DNA from: Candidatus Hydrogenedentota bacterium | Lineage (GTDB): Bacteria > Hydrogenedentota > Hydrogenedentia > Hydrogenedentales > CAITNO01 | Direction of reading: 5' to 3' | Length of the DNA: 9,205 nt | Assembly (NCBI GenBank): GCA_903822375.1 | Contig: CAIJOU010000695.1 | Coordinates: 1 to 9,205, forward strand | Part shown: positions 1 through 6,930 of the stretch, in pieces | How the letters are laid out: every line of letters begins with the position of its first letter | Position numbering within the stretch: the first letter of the stretch is position 1 | Position numbers and translations under genes: made by a program | The notes under the pieces: model-generated | The model's input: only the letters and a program-made list of their open reading frames with translations | What the model was told of the DNA's origin: nothing | Database searches by the model: none

Positions 1-7
1 ACACACC

Positions 8-36
8 TTGACAGCCCCCAGTGTGGACTACATAAT
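8..36 (+). promoter_or_regulatory. Sigma70-type promoter of the propeller-esterase gene
   Basis: A perfect -35 box (TTGACA, 8-13) is followed after a 17-nt spacer by a -10 box (CATAAT, 31-36, 5 of 6 matches to consensus). Transcription would start near 43 and give a leader of about 78 nt before the ATG at 121. A second perfect TATAAT lies at 102-107 but has no convincing -35, and its start point would fall almost on the start codon, so it is the weaker candidate. Confidence 0.65.
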
Positions 37-120
37 GAAACGGAGGTACTACTCCTGAACCCAGTCGTGTCTCTTTCGACCACTGTGGACAAATACAGCC
101 GTATAATGAGAGGCTCTTGC

Positions 121-2526
121 ATGAACCAGAAACTGACGTCAATACGCCTGCTGGCATGGGCAATGGCCGCCGTGGCGTCAAGCCTGTCCGTCCAGGCCGA
201 ACAACCGGATGCGTTCGTGTTTCCCACGACGGGCGTCACCGTAACGAAACAGGCCGTCCTGCTGGCCATTGACGATGTGTCCCTGCCGTTAAAGCGCAAT
301 GTGCGCTGCGTCCTTTCAAAGCCGGCCGTGCTGCCCGAACCGGTCCTGACACCCAACCGGGAAAACCCCAACGCCCCCGATTATCTGGCCGCGCATTTCT
401 ACGGAACTGTGCTCTTCGACCAGGACCGATTCCGCATGTGGTACTACGCGTGCCACAAGACACCGAATCCGGACTGGCCCGAGGAACTCAAGGCGCAGGC
501 GGCGAAATGGAAGCACGAGATTATTCCGGGTCCGCTGTGCTACGCGGAAAGCGCCGACGGTGTCCGCTGGCAGAAGCCCAATCTCGGCCAACTGCTGTTC
601 AAGGGTTCGCACGACAACAATGCATTGGCGCTGCCGAGTGCCCTCACGGGAGACGCGTGCGTCATCAAGGACGAGGAGGACCCCGATCCGTCGCGACGCT
701 ACAAGCTCGCATTCTGGTCGCAGTATGACCCCTTTGACTTCCCCACCATGCGCATTGCCGTCAGCGCGGATGGGATTCACTGGAACACGGCACCGAAGCC
801 GCCCATCTCCTCCTTCCTAGAACATGCCTCGTTCTACAAGTTCAACGGCTTTTACTTCGCCAACTCCCAAACGCTGCAGCCCGGACCGGACGGACAGAGC
901 CCGGCGCGCGTGGGCACGGCGTGGGTTTCGCCCGATTTCGACCACTGGATGGGCGAGTCGGCCCGGTCCTTTGCGCTGCCCTGGGCAGCAAGTCCGGAAC
1001 GCGACGAAGTCCATCTCGGCATCGGGGCCAAGAGTTGCGGCAACGTGCTCGTGGGCCTCTATTGCATCTGGCACAACCACCCCGAGTTCGGCAGGATCTC
1101 GGGCGACCTGGGACTGGTGGTCAGCAATGACGGACTGGTGTTTCGCGAGCCCGTGCAGGGCCACGTATGGCTGCCGGCCGCCGAATCGCCCGCCACGCCC
1201 ATCCCGGGCAAGTCGCTTCCCACGGTGCTCTGCCAGGCCAACGGCATCCTCAACGTCGGCGACGAAACGCGCATCTATCATGGACGCTGGCGCAATTCCG
1301 ATTACGGCAAGCCGGGCGTGAGTGCGGAAGACTATTGGGGGGAAGTCGCCCTGGCCACGCTGCCTCGCGACCGCTGGGGCACGCTGGAGTTGAGCCCGGA
1401 CGCGGAAGACGGCTCTGTGTGGTCCGCGCCGATCTCGCTGCCCAAGAATGGATGCGACGTTTTCGTCAACGGCACGGGATTGGACACGGTCCGTTTTGAG
1501 GTTGCCGACGAACGGTTTGCGCTCAAGCCGGATTTCTCCGGCGATAGGACGGGGAAGACCACTGCCCCCGAAGGGTTCGACTGTCTGACCCAGTGGAATG
1601 GCAAGAGCCTGCGGGCGTTGGGCGGGCAGACCGTGCGTCTTAAGATTCTCCTGGGAAAGAATCCGCAGAAGCCATCCCAGTTATACGCGCTCTACATGCG
1701 TCCAGCGGCCAATGTGTCCCCGGCATGCGCGGGGGCTGTGAGCACAGAGTTTCTGGTCGAGGTCGGTGGCCGTTCCGTGGTCGCAAGACTGTTGTCCCCA
1801 CCGCCCGCAAGTCTCGCCACAGACCCCGCCCTGCTGCTGACCTTTGCCGCGGACCGCGTGACCTCTTCCTCGGTCCGTCCATACTGTTCGCCGGCGGAGC
1901 ATTTCCTGGCGCAGGGACACCGTGTGATCAGTTTCGACCTGCCCGCACACGGCGATCGTGTGGGAATTCATGGAAGCGACATTACCGGTTTGCGAAACGC
2001 ACTCGTCGCGGGAGAAGACCCTTTCATGGCACTGGTGGAGGACGGCAAGGGCGTCATTGGCGAATGCATCCGGCGCGGCTGGGCACGCCCGGGACGCATC
2101 GCGGTGTCGGGCTCCTCGCGCGGCGGCTACATGGCGCTGCGCATGCTGGCCGCGGATGACCGTATTGCCGCCGGCGCCGGTTTCGCGCCTGTTACGGATT
2201 GGTCCCTATTGCGGGAATTCTCCGCCGATCGCGAACGCGAGGACGTGCGCGCGCTCGGACTTGCCCGCTTTGTGCAGGGCATGATCGGCAAGCATGTCTA
2301 TCTCGCCATCGGTTCGGAGGATGAGCGTGTCGGCACGGAAAGCTGCCGGCAATTCCACGCGGTACTGGTCAAGGTAAACGAAGAAACAATGCACGATGCA
2401 TCTCTGGCCGAGTTGCTTCTGACGGAGGACAAGGGCCATTCGGTGAATGACGGCGCGTATGAACAGGGCCGGGAGTTGCTGCTGAAGTGGGTCACGCAGG
2501 AACGCCCGTCCCCCGCAGCCCAGTAG
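121..2526 (+). CDS. Secreted GH32/43-like beta-propeller fused to an alpha/beta-hydrolase (esterase/peptidase-like)
   Basis: Exported protein of 801 aa. I chose the ATG at 121 over the upstream in-frame GTG at 67 and ATG at 106. It has a Shine-Dalgarno-like GAGAGG 7 nt upstream and begins directly with a signal peptide: basic start, Ala/Leu-rich core, likely cleavage after A26 (VQA/E). Residues about 30-480 resemble the five-bladed propellers of GH32/43-type proteins, with recurring SxDGxxW/F motifs at 144-150, 215-221 and 335-341. Residues about 541-795 form an alpha/beta-hydrolase domain. Its nucleophile elbow is G664-S-S666-R-G668, and D734 (GSEDE) and H773 (KGHS) are well placed to complete the triad. 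By family this suggests a periplasmic or extracellular enzyme acting on a carbohydrate or its ester; the substrate cannot be told. The propeller may only bind. It converges with the next gene, with 17 bp between stops. Confidence 0.85.
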   Translation: MNQKLTSIRLLAWAMAAVASSLSVQAEQPDAFVFPTTGVTVTKQAVLLAIDDVSLPLKRNVRCVLSKPAVLPEPVLTPNRENPNAPDYLAAHFYGTVLFDQDRFRMWYYACHKTPNPDWPEELKAQAAKWKHEIIPGPLCYAESADGVRWQKPNLGQLLFKGSHDNNALALPSALTGDACVIKDEEDPDPSRRYKLAFWSQYDPFDFPTMRIAVSADGIHWNTAPKPPISSFLEHASFYKFNGFYFANSQTLQPGPDGQSPARVGTAWVSPDFDHWMGESARSFALPWAASPERDEVHLGIGAKSCGNVLVGLYCIWHNHPEFGRISGDLGLVVSNDGLVFREPVQGHVWLPAAESPATPIPGKSLPTVLCQANGILNVGDETRIYHGRWRNSDYGKPGVSAEDYWGEVALATLPRDRWGTLELSPDAEDGSVWSAPISLPKNGCDVFVNGTGLDTVRFEVADERFALKPDFSGDRTGKTTAPEGFDCLTQWNGKSLRALGGQTVRLKILLGKNPQKPSQLYALYMRPAANVSPACAGAVSTEFLVEVGGRSVVARLLSPPPASLATDPALLLTFAADRVTSSSVRPYCSPAEHFLAQGHRVISFDLPAHGDRVGIHGSDITGLRNALVAGEDPFMALVEDGKGVIGECIRRGWARPGRIAVSGSSRGGYMALRMLAADDRIAAGAGFAPVTDWSLLREFSADREREDVRALGLARFVQGMIGKHVYLAIGSEDERVGTESCRQFHAVLVKVNEETMHDASLAELLLTEDKGHSVNDGAYEQGRELLLKWVTQERPSPAAQ

Positions 2527-2543
2527 CCGTATCGCCGTGCAAC

Positions 2544-3839
2544 CTATTCGCCCCGACCTATTGCATACACCATCAGCGCATCTCCGTGACGGATATACAG
2601 ACGTCCGCCGGAGATGACGGGGTGGGCCCAGTGGGGGCCTTCCCCTTGGGTGATTTTGAATTTGCTGACGATTTCATGGGCGGTCGGCGTGGCGCGCACG
2701 AGCGCCAGCGTGCCTTTCTCGCCGTAGCAGTAGAGCATGCCGTCCGCGTACGCGACCGAGCCCATGCCAACGCCCGTCGTCTCGTACATCACCCGGCCGC
2801 TCTTGGCCTCCAGGCACACCCACTTTCCCCGCAAACTGGAGCCGTAGATGTATCCGTCGAGGGACACCAACCCCCCATGAAGCGTGTTCAGCGTGGTGTC
2901 GGTCCAGGAACGCGTCAGCGCGCGGGCGTCCGGCGAGAGCGCGTACATCTGCCCGCCGTCGCGGTGGCCGCTGGTAACGTAGAGCCAATCGTCCCCGCAA
3001 GCCGGCGCCACGGAATGGTTCGGGTCTTCCGCGGTGGTGTCGAAGGCCAGGCTCCACACCAGCTTTCCGCTGTCCGCATCCAGCCCGTCCACGTTGCGCG
3101 CGGTAATGGTCACGAGCAGGTTGAGGTCGCCCCGCTTGACCAGGACCGGCGAACAGTAGGCCGAAAGGTCGCTGAAGCCCGTGCTGGTCCAGACGGTCTT
3201 GCCCGTATTCTTGTCCAGGGCCACGAGCGCCGCGTCCTTGCCGCCGGGCGTGCAGATGACGGTTTCCCTGTGGATGAAGGGAGCCTCGGCATATCCGCAG
3301 CGGGGCGGCACGCCGGCATAGTCCTTCGCCAGTTCGCGCGACCACAGGATCGCGCCCGTCTGCGCGTCGAGACACAGCAGCACGCCCATTCCGGTCCACT
3401 CGTACAACCGGCCACCGTCAACCGTGGGCGTGCTCCGTGTGCCGGCGTAGGACTCGTCATCAAATTCGGCGCCGTAATTCGTCTTCCAGATCGGTTTTCC
3501 CTCCCTGTCAAAGGCAGAGAGCATGCCTTCTTTCTTCTCGCTGTCAAAGCCGGTGGCAAAGACGCTGCCCCCCGAAACCGCCACCGAGGAAAAGCCCGCG
3601 CCCAGTCCATGGGCGGTCCACAGCAGCTTCGGCCCGTCGGCGGGCCATTCCTGGAGCAGGCCGGTCTCGGGCGATTTTCCGTCGCGATTCAGCCCGCGAA
3701 ACTGGGGCCAGTCTTCACCCTGCACGGGCGCAGCAGCCAAAACAACGATCAAGACTGGCGCCAATATACGCATCGCGGCGGAGCCGCAAGCCGGGAATCC
3801 ATGATTTAAGAACGACTGGCAATGGTGCAAACTCCGCAT
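2544..3839 (-). CDS. Exported PQQ-binding-like beta-propeller repeat protein (BamB-like fold)
   Basis: 431 aa from the ATG at 3839. The exported mature protein begins around EDWPQFRG, a hallmark of this family. Repeats of the type LDxxTGxxxW mark the blades at about 108-118, 157-166, 208-217, 253-262 and 343-352, with a degenerate one near 300-312, fitting a seven- or eight-bladed quinoprotein-like propeller. No catalytic residues of a quinoprotein dehydrogenase are evident, so it is probably a binding or scaffold protein. The start is ambiguous. The ATG at 3839 has GGAG 8 nt upstream but gives a signal peptide with about 22 extra N-terminal residues. The internal ATG at 3773 (409 aa) starts exactly at a standard signal peptide (RILAPVLIVVLAAAPVQG) but has no visible ribosome-binding site. 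Such proteins are abundant in planctomycete-like genomes, and their function is usually unknown. Confidence 0.88.
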   Translation of the reverse strand: MRSLHHCQSFLNHGFPACGSAAMRILAPVLIVVLAAAPVQGEDWPQFRGLNRDGKSPETGLLQEWPADGPKLLWTAHGLGAGFSSVAVSGGSVFATGFDSEKKEGMLSAFDREGKPIWKTNYGAEFDDESYAGTRSTPTVDGGRLYEWTGMGVLLCLDAQTGAILWSRELAKDYAGVPPRCGYAEAPFIHRETVICTPGGKDAALVALDKNTGKTVWTSTGFSDLSAYCSPVLVKRGDLNLLVTITARNVDGLDADSGKLVWSLAFDTTAEDPNHSVAPACGDDWLYVTSGHRDGGQMYALSPDARALTRSWTDTTLNTLHGGLVSLDGYIYGSSLRGKWVCLEAKSGRVMYETTGVGMGSVAYADGMLYCYGEKGTLALVRATPTAHEIVSKFKITQGEGPHWAHPVISGGRLYIRHGDALMVYAIGRGE

Positions 3840-4397
3840 CTTGTCATCTCCGTTTCATTTAATCTTCGGGAAACTGTCGCCTCGGCCCACCCCCCTTTTC
3901 AAAACGCTGAAATGGTGGCACTTTGGGCGGCGCCAGTCAATCGGAAGAGCAGATTATCGCACGGCCGGTTTCACCCGCCTTGCGGTGATTGACTTTGTCG
4001 AATGCCCCCAAAGGAGTCGAAGCTGCGACGGGAAGACCAGTATTCTGCGGGCGGCATTGTACACAGAAACCCTCACGGGTCCAGAACCCCCGATTTTCAA
4101 CGATGGAACCCCCTCTCCGTCTCCTTTGGCGGCTTCGCCCTTCTGTCCTCAGTATTTTCGAAGGCGAAAATCAGGGAATCCTTTATCCCCGACAGGTTCT
4201 AGGCCGGGTATAGTATCATTAGATTAGTGATTTGCTACAGGCCGCATTGTCAACAGAACTGACCTGTGGGGCCTTCCAGAGGTTTTGCAGGGCGGCGTGC
4301 TGCGGCATGTGTTTATTGCTCACGGGAAAACAGGGCAAGTGCTTCTCAGGAAACAGAACAGGTCGGCGGTTGAAATGGCAAAGGGGGTTGTTGCTTT
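3840..4397. other. 558-bp intergenic region between divergent genes; no gene recognised
   Basis: This separates the start of the PQQ-propeller gene (minus) from that of the HD-GYP regulator (plus). The open frames here have no recognisable composition, start context or motif. Visible structure: an 8-bp inverted repeat AGTCAATC/GATTGACT at 3935-3942 and 3987-3994; a small hairpin ATTTTCG-AAGG-CGAAAAT at 4154-4171; and an AT-rich island containing TATAGT at 4209-4214 that could be a -10 for the downstream gene, though no good -35 precedes it. If so, the regulator would have a leader of roughly 180 nt. I found no match to the c-di-GMP riboswitch cores I know. Confidence 0.5.
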
Positions 4398-5489
4398 ATG
4401 AGCGTTTCAAAGTCCGGGGTGGTTCTCGTCGTTGACGATGAGCCGATGCTTCTTGAAATAGTCAAGCGCGCTCTGTCAGACGAATTCGAGGTGGTCGCCG
4501 CGGTCAACGGGGAGACTGCTCTGGAAATGGCCGCCGAATATCTTCCGGACACTATTATTCTGGACATACGAATGCCCGACATGAACGGCTACGAAGCGTG
4601 CCGGAAACTGAAGTTGTCCCCCATCACCCGCAATATTCCCGTGATATTCCTGACGGGGATGCAGGAAGACGATGAAAAGGCCCATGGACTGGCGCTGGGC
4701 GCCGTGGATTACATCACCAAACCGGTAAACCTGGCGCTCATGAAGGCCAGAGTGCGGAACCACATAGACCTGAAGCGCCGCAGCGATCACCTCGCCGAAC
4801 TGGTCTACGAACACACCCGCGAACTGATCAGGACGAAGGACGCCACCATCAAGAGCCTCGGCAGCATCGCCGAATGCCGCGACCCCGGGGGCGGCGGACA
4901 CATTCGGCGGACACAACAGTACATGCGCCGCCTCGCACAGCGTCTTGTTGAGAAGGGCGAGTACACTCCGCCGCTCGACGAGGACCTGATTGACCAGTTC
5001 TGCAAGTCCGCGCCGCTGCACGATCTTGGAAATATAGGCGTGCCCGATCATATTCTCCGGGGAAAGGACCGCCTGACCACGGAAGAGCACGACGCCATGA
5101 AAACCCACACGACGCTGGGTCTGGAGGCCATGGCGGAGGCGGAAAGCCGGTTGGGCCCGGGCTCGTTTCTCCGCTACGCGCGGGAAATTGCCGCCACACA
5201 CCACGAGCGCTGGGATGGAAGCGGCTATCCAGGCGGGCTTGCAGGCGAACAGATTCCCCTGTGCGGCCGCCTGATGGCCATTGCCGACGTGTACGACGCG
5301 CTCATCAGCCGCCGCGTTTACAAGCCCCCCGTCCCCCATTCGACGGCCGTGCGCATTCTGTCAGAGGGCCGCGGAACCGCGTTTGACCCCATAATGCTGG
5401 ACGCTTTTCTCGATGTGCAGGAAGACTTCCGCAGTATTGCGCTGAAGTATTGCGACCTTGAGGAAGAGCTGAGCGCGCTCGGGCAATAG
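4398..5489 (+). CDS. Response regulator with HD-GYP domain (putative c-di-GMP phosphodiesterase, RpfG-like)
   Basis: Cytoplasmic two-component output protein of 363 aa. Residues about 8-125 form a receiver domain with the acidic pair D13-D14, phospho-acceptor D56, T86 and K108. A short helical linker leads to an HD-GYP domain (about 150-350) with H168 (GGGHI), H208-D209, H268-H269-E270 and the GYP triplet 276-278 within HHERWDGSGYP. The family typically hydrolyses cyclic di-GMP, so phosphorylation by an unlinked histidine kinase would tune c-di-GMP. One deviation: the usual HDxGK motif reads HDLGN, with N212 in place of Lys. The metal-binding His and Asp residues appear intact. AGGGGG at 4382-4387 lies 10 nt before the ATG, a slightly long spacing. 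No kinase or GGDEF gene lies in the window, and no clear plus-strand terminator follows. Confidence 0.93.
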   Translation: MSVSKSGVVLVVDDEPMLLEIVKRALSDEFEVVAAVNGETALEMAAEYLPDTIILDIRMPDMNGYEACRKLKLSPITRNIPVIFLTGMQEDDEKAHGLALGAVDYITKPVNLALMKARVRNHIDLKRRSDHLAELVYEHTRELIRTKDATIKSLGSIAECRDPGGGGHIRRTQQYMRRLAQRLVEKGEYTPPLDEDLIDQFCKSAPLHDLGNIGVPDHILRGKDRLTTEEHDAMKTHTTLGLEAMAEAESRLGPGSFLRYAREIAATHHERWDGSGYPGGLAGEQIPLCGRLMAIADVYDALISRRVYKPPVPHSTAVRILSEGRGTAFDPIMLDAFLDVQEDFRSIALKYCDLEEELSALGQ

Positions 5490-5570
5490 CGTCACCCGCG
5501 CCGGGGGGCATTCTGGCGGGATGAAAAGCAACTGCACCATGAATGCACCATTGGGGGGGGGAATCCAATG

Positions 5571-5604
5571 AAAAAAGGACTCGCGGAATCTCCGCAAGTC
5601 CTTT
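5571..5604 (-). terminator. Intrinsic terminator of the tRNA-Gly/tRNA-Lys transcript
   Basis: Read on the minus strand, AAAGGACT pairs with AGTCCTTT and GCGGA-type arms pair inside it (5583-5587 with 5591-5595). There is one C-A mismatch and a 3-nt loop (5588-5590). The stem runs into six T residues (complement of 5571-5576). It starts about 10 bp past the tRNA-Lys 3' end. On the plus strand the same hairpin is not followed by a T tract, so it would terminate the HD-GYP transcript weakly at best. Confidence 0.88.
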
Positions 5605-5614
5605 GTTCACTATC

Positions 5615-5690
5615 TGGTGGGTCGTGGGGGAGTCGAACCCTCGACCTTGTGATTAAGAGTCACCTGCTCTACCAGCTGAGCTAACGACCC
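5615..5690 (-). tRNA. tRNA-Lys (anticodon CTT)
   Basis: A 76-nt cloverleaf with encoded CCA (complement of 5615-5617). The acceptor arm GGGTCGT/ACGACCC is perfect, the D-arm is GCTC/GAGC, and the anticodon loop CTCTTAA carries CTT (complement of 5655-5657). The T-loop is TTCGACT. Two stem positions do not pair: G-A at the top of the anticodon stem (27-43) and A-C in the T-stem (50-64). The overall form closely follows bacterial tRNA-Lys, and decoding of AAG is expected. Confidence 0.95.
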
Positions 5691-5706
5691 AGAAAAGACA
5701 TAAAAA

Positions 5707-5781
5707 TGGAGCGGGAGACGGGACTTGAACCCGCGACTTTAACCTTGGCAAGGTTACACTCTACCACTGAGTTACTCCCGC
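5707..5781 (-). tRNA. tRNA-Gly (anticodon GCC)
   Basis: A 75-nt cloverleaf with encoded CCA (complement of 5707-5709). The acceptor is GCGGGAG/CTCCCGC, the D-stem ACTC/GAGT and the anticodon stem TAACC/GGTTA. The loop TTGCCAA carries GCC (complement of 5747-5749), and the T-loop is TTCAAGT. All stems pair, with one G-T wobble. It lies 16 bp upstream of tRNA-Lys on the same strand, so the two are almost certainly cotranscribed and processed apart. Confidence 0.97.
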
Positions 5782-5793
5782 TCAGTGCGTCAA

Positions 5794-5823
5794 ATATTAG
5801 CAAACCTTTCGGGGCCGTGTCAA
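5794..5823 (-). promoter_or_regulatory. Promoter of the tRNA-Gly/tRNA-Lys unit
   Basis: On the minus strand a perfect TTGACA (complement of 5818-5823) is followed by an 18-nt spacer and TAATAT (complement of 5794-5799). The expected transcription start lies only a few bases before the tRNA-Gly 5' end at 5781, as is usual for tRNA operons. Confidence 0.75.
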
Positions 5824-5888
5824 GCGGGTTTTGCCCGACAACACTGGGTTGCCGCCGTCAACAATGCCTTTCTCCTCTTCCAGTGGAA

Positions 5889-5920
5889 CCACGAAGGCAC
5901 GAAGGACACGAAGAAAGAAG
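5889..5920. repeat. Short ACGAAGG-type degenerate tandem repeat
   Basis: A run of ACGAAGG/CACGAAG units (CCACGAAGGCACGAAGGACA and on to about 5920) in the gap between the tRNA promoter and the end of the first paralogue. From general knowledge, short repeats of this wording occur as dispersed intergenic elements in several environmental bacterial genomes, where they are often mistranslated as HEGHEE-type peptides. I see no gene around it, and its function is unknown. Confidence 0.5.
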
Positions 5921-5973
5921 AATGGGGAGTGCGGCGCTGCGTTGACATGGGTGAACAGCTTGGCAACTTCTCG

Positions 5974-6912
5974 TCACTTCCCCATCGCGTCGAGTTCTTT
6001 GAGCGCGTTGACGGTCTGCGCGGTCATGGGCCATTGACCCGGGTAGCGCAGAAATTCCACGTGGCCGTCCATAAAGAGCACGTTGCCGCCGCTGGGGACA
6101 TGGTTCTCCGGGCGCTCGATGAGTATGGGAATCTGTGACTGCCAGTAGGCGGAGGCCCCGGGTCCGTTAATCCCGGTCATAGTGAACCGCTCTGCCCCTT
6201 CCTGAAGGCGGTGAATGATGTTGCCACCCCCATTCCCCTGTCCGGCGGGCACCTGCAGGTCTGTATCGAAGGGCAGTCCCTTCGACGCATGCTCCTTGTA
6301 CGCCGCGCAAAAAGCGGCTATTTCCACATCGTTTGCAACCGTATACCCCAGATACAAATAGTCTGTGTCGTCCGGGAGCGACTCCGGTTTGCGGAACCTC
6401 TCCTCATGCCGGGTTGATGGACACGCGAACAGCCGTGGGTCGCTCACGTACCCTGGAAACATCTCGTCTTTTGCCGGCATCAACTCACCCTGCACCGGCG
6501 AGAGATGGGGATACAGGTGGTCCTTGTTGTCCATTGCAAACCGAGCGCAGATCCCCCCCAACTGGCGGAGATTCGACTGGCAGGAATGGTGGTCGCGCGG
6601 GGGGCTTAAGCCCTGTATGCGGAAAAGCTCATATTTCCAAACCAACGGCGTGAAAACTGCGATGTTGATGCAACCGAGCACAAACGCCGTGCGCGCCATG
6701 CCGCACGCGCGCCGGGACATGCGGCCCTGCCGGACCCTTATGAGGACAAAGACCGAAAGAATTACGGCCGGCACCGAGCCAAGCAGGTTTATGCAGCCAA
6801 AGGAGAGCAGGGCCAGAACGAGACTGAGTATTGCGAGTTTCCTGCCGCCGCCGGGGCTTGGACACGGTGCAGGTATCGGTGTGTTGTCCGGCGATTCCGG
6901 GGGATTTGTCAT
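5974..6912 (-). CDS. DUF4190-like membrane protein with H-X9-DG-type pseudopilin-like C-terminal domain (short paralogue)
   Basis: 312 aa. A Pro-rich N-terminus (1-24) precedes two hydrophobic segments, about 25-60 and 70-93, arranged like DUF4190 with the polar RVRQGRMSRRA between them. A soluble domain follows with SCQSNLRQLG (110-119), as found after the membrane helix of DUF1559/H-X9-DG pseudopilin-like proteins. It ends with ENHVPSGGNVLFMDGHVEF (269-287), the processing-associated H-X9-DG-type motif (here H271, then D282-G283, ten residues between). It is a paralogue of the gene directly upstream (18 bp between them) but lacks the zinc ribbon and the ILLPALSRARE segment. No Shine-Dalgarno is visible before the ATG at 6912, so it may depend on translation of the upstream gene. 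Role unknown; probably inner-membrane with an exported domain. Confidence 0.85.
   Translation of the reverse strand: MTNPPESPDNTPIPAPCPSPGGGRKLAILSLVLALLSFGCINLLGSVPAVILSVFVLIRVRQGRMSRRACGMARTAFVLGCINIAVFTPLVWKYELFRIQGLSPPRDHHSCQSNLRQLGGICARFAMDNKDHLYPHLSPVQGELMPAKDEMFPGYVSDPRLFACPSTRHEERFRKPESLPDDTDYLYLGYTVANDVEIAAFCAAYKEHASKGLPFDTDLQVPAGQGNGGGNIIHRLQEGAERFTMTGINGPGASAYWQSQIPILIERPENHVPSGGNVLFMDGHVEFLRYPGQWPMTAQTVNALKELDAMGK
5981..6120 (-). repeat. 140-bp direct repeat, copy 1 (3' end of short paralogue)
   Basis: Identical base for base to 6959-7098 (offset 978). It covers about the last 47 codons of this gene, from IERPENH to the DAMG near the C-terminus. Identity stops sharply at both ends: at 6121 the paralogues differ again, including at third-codon positions, and past DAMG the two C-termini differ. 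Confidence 0.95.
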
Positions 6913-6930
6913 GGAATTTGCCGGCGGCGG

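Noticed and set aside
2487..3809. 440-aa plus-strand frame opposite the PQQ-propeller gene
   Set aside because: Antisense shadow in GC-rich DNA. The minus strand encodes clear propeller repeats and a signal peptide; the plus-strand product has no recognisable motif.
3914..3931. Sigma54-like TGGCAC in the 3840-4397 gap
   Set aside because: The -12 GC element is not at the required spacing from the GG.
3841..4227. 128-aa plus-strand frame in the intergenic gap
   Set aside because: Low-complexity, Pro/Ser-rich composition, no ribosome-binding site and overlapping frames of similar quality; looks like non-coding DNA.
4300..4397. c-di-GMP riboswitch before the HD-GYP gene
   Set aside because: Only a short CAGGGCAA-like string resembles the class I core; the remaining conserved parts are missing.
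5533..5561. Plus-strand terminator after the HD-GYP gene
   Set aside because: The region has a direct TGCACCAT pair and a G9 run but no hairpin followed by a T tract.
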